A stretch of 34,736 nt of DNA from Pigoraptor vietnamica (taxonomy: Eukaryota; Opisthokonta; Filasterea), in assembly GCA_943704525.1 (NCBI GenBank), contig CALSCQ010000737.1, positions 1 to 34,736 of the forward strand, in the 5' to 3' direction. Within the stretch, counting starts at the first letter, position 1. Every line of letters begins with the position of its first letter. Below, piece after piece: positions 1-8,589 of the stretch. Below the pieces are notes generated by a model. It was not told the DNA's origin, did no database searches, and saw nothing but the letters and a program-made list of their open reading frames with translations. A program made the translations under genes and the position numbers.

Positions 1-19
1 GGGGGGGAGGGGGGGGGGG
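1..19. repeat. poly-G tract at the window edge
   Basis: A G run with a single interrupting A opens the window. It is low complexity with no coding content. It may mark a difficult sequencing or assembly point. Confidence 0.8.
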
Positions 20-69
20 CATAAGCATGTGGCGGTGTGTCTCTAACACACAGCTGTCTTTCCAGTAAC

Positions 70-1932
70 ATGGCGGCCACGGAGGAGTCCATTGCGCGGC
101 AGGTCGAGGCCGCTCTCCGTGGGCTGTACGCGCATCTCGCCCTCCGCCAGCTCACTGAAGAGACCGATCACACGCCCATTCGGGTGGGGAACGACGCGTT
201 CAAGCCATTCGTCGACAAGCTGGTTGCGGCCTGCAACACGGGCGACCTTGCGCGCTGGAAGGGACCCCTGGACGGCGCACTGGGCGAGCTGCGCGCGCTC
301 GAAGTGATCGCGGCGAATGCGCACCCCGACGCCGTGGCTGCGTCGACCAATGTGCTCAACAACTGTTTCTCGATGCTCACAAAGTTCCACCAGGAGGACG
401 AGGCGTTCAACCGACTCATTAGCTGCGAGAAGCTCCTCGCCGACGCACAGCGGCTGTTCGAAGAGGCTTTTGCCGTGCTCGATGACGCGAACAACGTGGG
501 ACGCACGCTCGCTGGGGACGAGGCGTGCGAGGCGCAGGCGTGCGAGGCGCTGCGCAGCCACAAGCAGGAGAACATGCTGCTCAGCGACCTCCTGGAGCGA
601 GGCGAGGATTCGCTCGCCAACTTTAAGGTCGCGAGTGCGGCGTCCAAGAGCATGGCACACGACGAGACGCTCGCGATCGAAGCGACGTACAACGACCACG
701 CCGAGACGGCCATGGGGGATATCAACCACTTGCACGGCCTGCTGGAGAAGTTGCGCGCACAGACGATACGCCTCGCACAGGCAAACGACGATGCCTGGGT
801 CAAACGCGCCGCCCGCGTGAGCGAACTGAATGCTCTCACCTCGTCCGCGACCGCCGAAGGTGTGCTGGACTGCGCGTACAGCGCCCGCGAGTTTTGCGAG
901 GCGCGAGGAACTTTCCGACCTGACGGAGGTGTGCTGTAACGAGCGACAGCTCGTCGACAGCCTCCGCCACGCTGTGCCTCAAGTGTTCAAGGAGGCTGAA
1001 AAGCCCCTCGAGCGTCTGAACCGCTACTACGAAATGTGTCTCGCCTCGCTGCCGCTGGCGAAGGGTCTCAGGGCATTCGTCGTGCGCATGCACGAGATTG
1101 TGCTGACCATGTTTAAGGATCGGCTGAGCTATCTCAGCGAAAGGCGCACGGAGTACCGCAAGTGGTTTTACCGTAGCTCGCTGTCGTTCCTCGACTACGT
1201 TGTCGCGCAGCGGCAGCGCCAGGCGACTGTCGCCAGCATGCAGGCTCCCAAACTCACGCTCCTGAGGGCGGAGATGGAGTGTTTCCGCCGGCTGCAGGCG
1301 TTCGAAAAGTTCAGGGACGTCGAAAAAGAAGTGCAGTGCTTGGAGGTATGTGGCCGCGCTCGCCCCACAATGCAATTGCTGCCGGCCGAATCGGACTCTG
1401 TAAATTGGAGATGGCATGAAAAGCGTCATCTGCATTCGGATTTCCGCCTGTTTGATCGCGCGCGCCTCGCCCTGCCTGCGCGCCAGCATACCGTCGCATG
1501 GCCCTCCCGCCTAATGTACGAATGGGCGCTTTCTAACGCACGTCTTGAACCCATTCGCAGGCAAGCGTTGATAGCCTCTCCCAGCGAATTGACGTCCTCT
1601 CGGAGATGGGGGTCGTTCCCCCGGACGACCTTCTCCGCGTTGTCTGGACGGAATTTCGCCCGCTCGAGACCACCGACCCGAGGACCCTAGACGAGCTGCT
1701 TGCCGTGAAGGAGGCCGAAGTGGAGGCTGCGTGCGTCCGCCTGAGGGCCGGCCTTGACGAGATGACTGCGCTCGCGAACGGCCTGGTGCTTGGGACTGCG
1801 CGACGGATGCTGTCTCTGCGCGCGCAGCCCCAAGTGCCAGCCATCGAGGACGGTGCGCGTGCGACGTCGCCGGACTCTTCGGCATTTGAGTGGACGAGCA
1901 TTTCGGAACCTGATGAAGGGCCTGTGCACTGA
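70..1932 (+). CDS. Coiled-coil protein of uncertain family, three-exon model
   Basis: The ATG at 70 (context TAACATGG) opens a strongly helical, charged protein. The model is exon 1 70-859, exon 2 882-1345 and exon 3 1561-1932, giving 541 residues. The last intron (1346-1560, GTATGT...CGCAG, phase 0) is clear. The step from exon 1 to exon 2 is not: frame must shift near 816-907. A 22-bp intron (860-881) or a 91-bp intron with a GTGAGC donor (817-907, giving 518 residues) would both restore frame, as would an indel error. Exon 1 is mostly alpha-helix; exon 2 has a basic helical stretch (LSERRTEYRKW); exon 3 has MGVVPPDDL followed by an acidic tail. The layout faintly recalls Atg11/Atg17/FIP200-type autophagy scaffolds, but I saw no decisive motif. 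A TTTCCAG at 59-65 just before the ATG could be the acceptor of an upstream exon. Confidence 0.6.
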
Positions 1933-2855
1933 GGCCCGCAGCCATGAGTGGTCGCAGGCCGGTACGAACTATCTCTTGACATCTGACAACACTTGCCTTC
2001 AGCGAACTCAAGGCTCTTCAAAATACACTGGCACGTGCGCGCGTCTCTTAGTCCAATACACTTTGAAATTCTCGCCGCTGACTTGACTGTCGAATGGCCG
2101 GCTGCAAACTGAACCGCACGAAGGCGGTTAACGGTTATGTCCGGCATGCCACTGAGTGGAGAGCCGTCTCGGTGCACTGACCCGGCCCCGCCGGTGGTAG
2201 GAAGTTGGCATTCAGTTGACACTGACTGTCGTGACTGTCGGTACTTAGCAGTCAACTGAATCAGCAATCTGTTTCAGTGACTGGAGAGTTGCCTGATTCA
2301 GTGAGCCGCGGCGGATTCACTGGCAGATGTAATATAATTATTCGGAGTTGCAGTTTGCAGTGGTCTCTCAAAACAGTTACTAGCTGTGTCACATGCCGGT
2401 GCATGGCAGACTGACTGTTTTATCTTCCTCTAAGTCCAGTTCAGTTCGGCACCGCATCATTCTGTAAAATGAATAGACGCATGGCCACGATTGATAGGCA
2501 TTGAAATGCAACCGCGGCGTTATCGTTTTTATTCAGCAACAGCGAGTGCATACAGAACTGGCCCGCCAGGGCTGGCATGCCACTGATTCGCCGCCGGGTA
2601 AGGCGGCCGGGCATCAATCAACGGCTAACAGAAATGATAATTACATTACAATATAATTCAAACACAGACTCCCGACCGATTGAGACAAGGCTTGCCTAAA
2701 TAGCCCCATGAACTTTATTGTCAATAACTGAATATAGGTCTAAGTCCCTCGGCCGTAAGGGAAATACTGTCAATACCCGAGAGAATACTATATGACTGAG
2801 ATCGGCACCGCTCGCGAGCGGCCGGGGGCGCCCTCCACAGCAGCCGAGGGCACCG
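1933..2855. other. Intergenic region between converging genes, with an inverted repeat
   Basis: I see no gene in these 923 bases. Composition is visibly less GC-rich than in the genes. The stretch 2170-2430 is crowded with CAGT/ACTG words and holds an 11-bp inverted repeat (2210-2220 and 2251-2261). The stretch 2630-2720 is AT-rich. Confidence 0.6.
2210..2261. repeat. 11-bp inverted repeat with 30-nt loop
   Basis: ATTCAGTTGAC at 2210-2220 is the exact reverse complement of GTCAACTGAAT at 2251-2261. The 30-nt spacer is itself rich in ACTG/TGACTG words. It could form a stem-loop in the 3' region of either converging gene, or be a decayed element end. Confidence 0.55.
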
Positions 2856-3828
2856 TCAGTAGAGTTCAATCCTCATGCCATCGCGCACGTCAATACGATA
2901 CACGCGGCCATCTATCTCACCAGTGACGGGCAGAAGGGACGGGCCCATCACGTACCCCTTTTTGTCGACCCAGCACGCAATGACATTCTCGCGACCGCAC
3001 CCGCTGCCCCGGCGCGCCATTCCGGAAGGCTGCAGCATGCAGATGTTCGCGTATTGCACAAGGGCTTTGTCGCTGGCGTAGCGGAGAAGGCATTGCATGC
3101 GGACCTCGTGTTGCCACGCCGCCCCGTCGACCGCTCCGTCATCGATCGGCATCGCGCCTGCAATTGAGACGCCGTGAAGAGAAGGGTCAAGGGGCCGGGG
3201 AGCGTCGGGGTGGGGGGGAAAGACAGCATCGTTGTCGTCCATCATTAAGCGCAGACACTCCAGCTCAATTCCCGCGGCGTCTGCCACGCGCTGGGCCACA
3301 TTTTCCGGCGGCGTCTCCTCGAAAGCGACCGCCGCGACAGTTGCCCACGACGACGGGCGTACAAGGCCAGCTGCCGTCTGGGCTGCGGTGCGCTTCGCAA
3401 GCCACCATCAGCCGGGAGACGAGCAGCTGGGCATTCGAACCCTTCGCAGATTCCGTTCCCGTCTCGGGTGTGGGTGCCAGGCACGCACCCACTGTCAGCG
3501 CCCGCACGGCCGCGATGTTGCGCTTGAGGGCGTCGGAAAGAGCTTTCAGGCGCGCCTTTGCATTCGCCTCCTCGTACGCAGGCCACTTTGGCACGTACAG
3601 CACGACGTCGTCTGCACAGTCACCCCGGCCGCCTCACGCGCCTCGCAGCCTCGCTGCCGTCGCGCGTCTGGACTACGCGCAGTTGCCGCTTCTTTGCGTG
3701 CAACTATCCATCTGCAGCTGCTGCTCCGCGGTGAGCGTGGCACTGCCGGCGCCCGCACCGGACGGTCGGCGCGCGCCAGTGCCGGCGCCTTCAATTACCT
3801 CATTCAACTTTGCGCCCACGTTGCCCAT
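2856..3828 (-). CDS. Hypothetical protein, three exons
   Basis: On the minus strand the exons are 3828-3705, 3611-3489 and 3382-2856, 774 bases in all, encoding 257 residues. Both introns (3612-3704, 93 bp; 3383-3488, 106 bp) are phase 1 and end in GCAG. The second starts GTGCGTGC like many introns here. The first has a weaker GTTGCA donor, so exon 1 is the least certain part. The start is ATG at 3828; the MGNVGA N-terminus could allow N-myristoylation, but that is speculation. A Gly/Ala-rich segment is followed by helical DDVVLYVPKWPAYEE-type sequence and a C-terminal half with several Cys and Trp residues (NICMLQPSG, ENVIACWVDKKGYV). I recognise no family. Support is the coherent frame across three exons. 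It converges on the first gene. Confidence 0.5.
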
Positions 3829-4315
3829 CGCTGTCGTTTGTGCCTTCACGGGCGCGTCGAAACGCACACAACTGACCTGTGATTCTGACCGAGCGCAAGG
3901 CATTGCAGCGCAGTGAGCGGCGAACACTCAGAGTAATGACGGTGACGCCGAGCGAGCAATCCGCCGACCAGCGACCTGATATGTACAAACTGTGCACACA
4001 ACCCACAGCCGGCCTCAGTGAGTGTGCGTGAAATGACAACGCTGAAACTGACGCCATGCGATGAGCAGAGAGGGTTATGAACACGGACGAGTGGAAGTGG
4101 CACTAGCACGGGACTGAAAACACACACTTGACCTCACGTTACATGTCCGTCCCGGCACGCCGGCGTGAGGTGGTGCGAATGTGATTGAGCAAAGGACGTC
4201 TTTTCTCCGACATTACCTCTGCGACTCTGTCTGCTTAGCGCACTGAGAGCACAATGAAAACAGCAGTGCGTCTGAAGGAGGGCTCGGAATGGCCGCGAAT
4301 GCCGCAACAACAATT

Positions 4316-4361
4316 AAAAAAAAAAAAAAAAAAAGAGAAGAGAGAAAAAGAGAGAGCGGAA
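4316..4361. repeat. A19 run within a purine tract
   Basis: Nineteen A residues (4316-4334) continue into an AG-rich purine stretch to about 4361. It is low complexity. Read on the minus strand it is a T/CT tract. Confidence 0.8.
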
Positions 4362-4607
4362 AGCCCTCCTAGGGGAGAGGGACACTGGCACAGCCGGTGA
4401 GGAGAGAGCGAAGAGGAACATACCACGAAACCGCGTCGCACATGCGTTGAGATTGGCGACAATGGAACTGGAGTAAAGCGACTGTCGAGAGTGCCGGGGC
4501 ACTCTTCACGGCTAAAATGCCGGGACTGTAACAGTCGGCACCACAGCCGTCCGATGTAACACAACACTACAAGCGGAGCGTTTTGTCCTTCCTCTCTCTG
4601 CTAGCGC

Positions 4608-4649
4608 GCTCTCCCGCGGCATGGAGTGCGAAGGGGCTCCAGTGGACGG
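4608..4649 (+). repeat. Upstream duplicate of the METTL22 start-codon segment
   Basis: The segment around ATG 4621 closely matches that around ATG 4760. From the ATG, 27 of 29 bases agree, and the similarity reaches about 12 bases upstream. The offset is 139 bp. The upstream copy reads MECEGAPVDG, then stops within 24 codons unless spliced at a GTAACA directly after the repeat. Confidence 0.8.
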
Positions 4650-4759
4650 TAACAGTCCTCACGCACGCACACAACAGCGTGCAAGCCGGTAGCGAACGAA
4701 CGGGCGGGACTGAGGCTGCACCTTCCCCTCTCTCTCCACCAGTTCCACTCTCCCCGGCA

Positions 4760-6685
4760 ATGGCGTGCGAAGGAGCTCCAGTGGACGGCCCCGATGTCGT
4801 TCTATCGGACGTGCACATGCACACCGTTTGCGACGAAACGGACGGCGACGAAGATTCCGCACCTGCTGCCACGGCTATGACGTGTGGCCCGTACGCACTG
4901 CGGAGCACGCGGTTTGTCTTTGGAGAAGTGGGTGCGCGTTCTTCCGCTCAGCCTACCGTCGACGAAAAAGGACCCGCAGCGTATGAAGGCAACCCGCGCC
5001 CAAGTGCGATCGAAGGCTCCGCGTGCGAGGGCAGTTATGCCGATTGCGGGTGCGACTGCGACAGCGACGGCGACATTGTCGTGCGGAGAAGGCCGCGGCG
5101 CACGCCACGTATTGCCGTGACGCTCTCTCACGCCATGGGGACGGAGATTGCGGACGTTGGATTGCAGGTGGGGGAGCACGTGCCGGGCCTTACGCAGAGA
5201 CACGTGTCACAAGGTTCATGATGCGTACACGCAGACACATGCACGCTCCGCGCCCACACGTGTCTGTTATTGTTACAGTGATGTTTTCGCACCGGCTCTG
5301 TACGTGACATTGGCTCCCTTTGCAAGCAATGGGCTGAGGGAAGTCACAATACGTGCGTGGCAGGTGTGGCGTGGCGCGCTCCTTTTGTGCGACTATCTCC
5401 TTGACCTCTCGCTGCGACGCGACATGCGGGGCGTGTGCGTGCTTGAGCTCGGGGGCGGCGCTGGCCTTGTCTCCATTGTCGCGGCTTCGCTGGGCGCACG
5501 GGTGGTGTGCACAGGTAGTGTTGATTGCGCGACCCTAAACATTTTCCGTGGTGTTCTTTTGCCTTTCTGGGAGAGCGCGGATTCAGTGCGGCCATGTGCG
5601 CATGTGTGTTTTGTTTTGGAACGGTGAGGCAAACTGTATGTATGTATGTATGAGCCCCCACCCGCCTCGTCTCGCGGCAATTGCGTGGATGTGGTAATGA
5701 CGCAGCCTCCCGACAGACATAGGCGATGCCCTTCTCTCCAACTGCCAGCGGAATGCGACCACGTGCGCGCACGCCCACGCACACGCGGGCGGCTCGGTGG
5801 CCGTGCGACGACTCGACTGGAGCGAGCCATTGCCGTTCTCTGGGCAGCAGCCTCAAGGCGCGTTCGCATGAAATGCGTTTGTGTCCATGCTGTGTGTTCC
5901 CTCGTACTTACCGGCAGACGCTGGTTCTGCAATGGCGATTACTCATTCTGCCTGCTTCTGTTGTGGATCGCCCACGCCGCCATTAACCCTCCGTCTCTTT
6001 TGTGTTGCAGGCGGCGCGTGCGATCCCTTTGCGTGGAGTGCGCACGAGTGGGCCGCGTGTGCGGAAGACACGACGCTGATCCTTGCGGCGGACGGTGCGT
6101 TTCGTTGGGCTTTTATTGTCCTGTGTTGGGTTGATGCTGCGCATGCGACGAGTACGCGTGAGAGGGAGGATGGGGGTTGGTGGTGTTGGTGGTGGTGGAT
6201 GTAGCACTTTTTCTCTCGTTCGGTTCGCCGGAGGATGCCGTCATTTCTAAAGAGAAGCTCTCCCGCTCATCACGGACCCCAATGGCGCAGTTATCTACGG
6301 GCACGACTCCACAAAAGCGTTTGTGGACACGCTTGTTCGGCTCTTTGCCGCATGCGCCCGTCAACCGGCCCTTGTCGTTGCGTTTGAGCGGCGGTGAGTG
6401 CAACGGGTTTCTCTTCAAGCACCCCCGCCCCCCAAACCATACAAACGCACACACCATACAAAACGCTCACACCCGTAACAATTTAATTTGTCAGAGTTCC
6501 GGTTTCATTCCTTGTCACGTGATGCGCATACGCAGCATCAACTTCACCCTTGCGGACCTCGCGCCCGTGAGTCCCGAGGCCGATTATTTCGAGCACGTGC
6601 TCAGCGAGTGCGATTCATTGCGGGTCGAACGCCTCGACGTCGCTGCACTTCCACAGTGCTCCGACTATGAGCGAGTCAACGAATT

Positions 6686-6746
<61 letters not shown>

Positions 6747-6867
6747 ATGCGTGCGTGTGTGTTTGTTCGGATGCGCCTATGTAACGAGGCCGCACGCTCC
6801 AAAGCGGTGCGCGTCTCTAACTCAGAACACTGTGCAGGAATTGTGGCGCATTCAGAGCGTCACGTGA
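4760..6867 (+). CDS. METTL22: METTL22-type protein-lysine methyltransferase
   Basis: Seven exons: 4760-5167, 5364-5514, 5717-5857, 6011-6094, 6291-6393, 6536-6686 and 6838-6867; 1068 bases, 355 residues. From about residue 125 the order of motifs follows human METTL22: a DVGLQ-VWRGALLL entry, the SAM-binding loop VLELGGGAGL (about 162-171), CTDIGDALLSNCQRN, RRLDW, TTLILAADV, VAFERR-INFTL and the C-terminal YERVNEL-ELWRI. This is a seven-beta-strand methyltransferase. The human enzyme methylates a lysine of the DNA/RNA-binding protein KIN17; the same role here is inference. The N-terminal 120 residues are acidic and unconserved. Intron 3 fits only as GC-AG, and intron 6 begins directly with a 59-bp GT repeat. 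I chose ATG 4760; an in-frame non-ATG extension and a duplicated ATG at 4621 lie upstream. Confidence 0.9.
6687..6745 (+). repeat. (GT)29 microsatellite forming the donor end of METTL22 intron 6
   Basis: An uninterrupted GT repeat starts at the first base after the codon for Leu in YERVNEL and supplies the donor. The intron runs 6687-6837 and ends TGTGCAG. Confidence 0.9.
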
Positions 6868-7050
6868 CAAGTGGACCCCCACCAAACGACGAAGGCGTTC
6901 TGAAGTGCGGCGATGACGAACGCGACTGTTCTTCCGCTGACGTGGCAGTCGTGTCGCACGTGGGAGTGCACGCGTCGATGGCGGACTGCGTGCGGCTGTT
7001 GGGCCGAACTGCCGCAAGACGACTCCTGCGAGAGGTCGCGTGACGACTTT

Positions 7051-7418
7051 TCATTGCTGCGACAGCATGTCCATGTATGCACCGGAGAGGAGGTCGCTCT
7101 TGGACACGCCCAGCGACTCGAGCAGTGCGTCCGCCACTTGCGCGCCGAACTCGACCGTCTCCCCCTCGCGCAGCATCACCTGCAAATGCAGGATGTCACG
7201 CGCGTAAACAAATACATGCGCGTCCCTGCGTGCTCAGTGAAGAGGCCTGCTTGGGCCACTGGAACTCTGCGCGCGGTTACTTACCTCGAGCTCCATAAAA
7301 CGACCGAGTCCCTCGACGTCGTCAAGGTGCACCCGCGTTTGGCCCACCATGTGAAGGATGCGTGTCTTGCGAACACATCCTTTGTGCGCGCGTGTGTGTG
7401 TGTGTGTGTGTGTGTGGT

Positions 7419-7494
<76 letters not shown>

Positions 7495-8320
7495 TAGGGA
7501 CATGCGCGCATGGGTGTGCAAGTGAGAAATGTAACAACAAGGGGCTGCGTGAGACAGAATTCCTACAGCGTTCACAAGAGCCATGGAAGCCACAATGCTT
7601 CTCGTAAAACTCTGTCGCACGCAGTGTTACCTTTCACGCCTAGGGCTTGCGAGAGCACCGTGCGCAAGTCGGAAGGGTTCTGCGCGCACACACAATGTCA
7701 CTGCCACTGGCACTTGAACACGGCGAAAAAAGCAACAGGAAGCTTCGTTAGCTTGACCGTGGGCCTCACACAAAGCGTCTCACGCACACTACCTAAAAGC
7801 CCTTGACAACAACATCGGCCTTGGTGTTACTGAGATGAATAAAACAAGCCACGGAGGGATATACAATATCATGTGCTTGAAGCGGAGTCACACGGAACGC
7901 CCCACACACCACAACGGCGGCCTTGGAGAAGTCGGACGCCTTCGGACCCTCCGCGTCCGGACGGTCGTAAAAGATGAGTTCGGAGGCACCGGACAGAACG
8001 CGGAGCTGCGCGCATAAAGGGAACACACGCAAGGATCACCCCTCGGCGCAGTTGCTACCGAAGCACGTGTCTGAAACACAAGCAATCGAGCCCAATGCCA
8101 CGTGCCTTGAGACGGCCCTTGCTGACGCAGAAGAAGGTGTCCTCCTGGGGAATAACCGCGCCTGACGCAAGGGGCCATCACGTGTAAGGCAGTGTGCGTT
8201 GCACTCATTCGCCGCTCGACTGCATGCACACTGACCCTCCATGCCGCTCAGTTCCCGTGCGCGCCGCTGGATGCCCTCCCAGTCACGCACGCGCGCCTTC
8301 ACCTCCACGTTCGTCGGCAT
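7051..8320 (-). CDS. CYTH-domain protein, class IV adenylate cyclase-like
   Basis: Minus-strand exons are 8320-8236, 8161-8106, 8005-7910, 7679-7631, 7379-7285 and 7179-7051; 510 bases, 169 residues. The whole protein is one CYTH domain, a triphosphate tunnel fold. In order: NVEVKARV at the N-terminus, QEDTFFCVSKGRLKLR, SELIFYDRPD, GPKASDF, LGVKGCVRKTR, GQTRVHLDDVEGLGRFMELEV, and a C-terminal LGVSKSDLLSGAYMDML. This closely follows bacterial proteins annotated class IV adenylate cyclase. The first Glu of the ExExK signature is Asn (N4, E6, K8), as in those proteins. Substrate is not decided by sequence: cAMP synthesis, thiamine triphosphate or inorganic triphosphate hydrolysis are all possible. 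Intron 2 splits GRLK from LR and fits only as GC-AG. Intron 4 carries a long CA tract before its acceptor. The donor of intron 3 is uncertain by a few bases. Confidence 0.88.
7392..7491. repeat. 100-bp GT/CA microsatellite in CYTH intron 4
   Basis: The repeat is GT on the plus strand, interrupted once near 7416-7420. On the transcribed strand it is (CA)n ending about 10 bases before the CACAAAG acceptor of the exon at 7379. Confidence 0.9.
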
Positions 8321-8589
8321 TCTGCTTATGTCGCGAGCAGTTCACAGCGCACTATGCTCTGTCGTTGGATGTTCTTCAGCCACTGATGTCGCCCTGTCGC
8401 GGCGTCCACGGACACTCGCGGACTGCGTGACATGACTCCACTTCTCTGTACGTTCCTTCATTATCACACAGAATACACTCGCGACGAGGCTCGTCCGCCG
8501 CACGGTGCCCAATAGCAGAAGGACTGCGGGAGACCGTGGGTGCATGCGCGTCGCCCAGCGAACCGCGCCCCACGTGACCCCGTCCCCTC

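Larger units (their letters stand above)
3829..4759. other. Intergenic region between divergent genes
   Basis: This probably carries the promoters of the minus-strand orphan gene and of METTL22. It holds a 19-nt A run inside a purine tract and an upstream copy of the METTL22 start segment. I see no convincing coding exon. Confidence 0.5.

Noticed and set aside
43-839. Minus-strand frames of 223-230 residues
   Set aside because: Antisense shadows of exon 1 of the first gene, which has the more helical, ordinary composition.
70-1932. Firm assignment of the first gene to an Atg11/Atg17/FIP200 family
   Set aside because: Only the general layout (long helical protein, MG-x-PP segment near the C-terminus) is similar. 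No diagnostic residues were seen, so it is left unnamed.
5646-6134. 162-residue plus-strand frame
   Set aside because: It crosses METTL22 exon 3 and intron 3 in the wrong frame. The third frame holds the conserved DALLSNCQRN and RRLDW.
7234-7620. His-Thr repeat protein
   Set aside because: The His-Thr run is a translated CA microsatellite inside CYTH intron 4. Only its C-terminal part is real exon.
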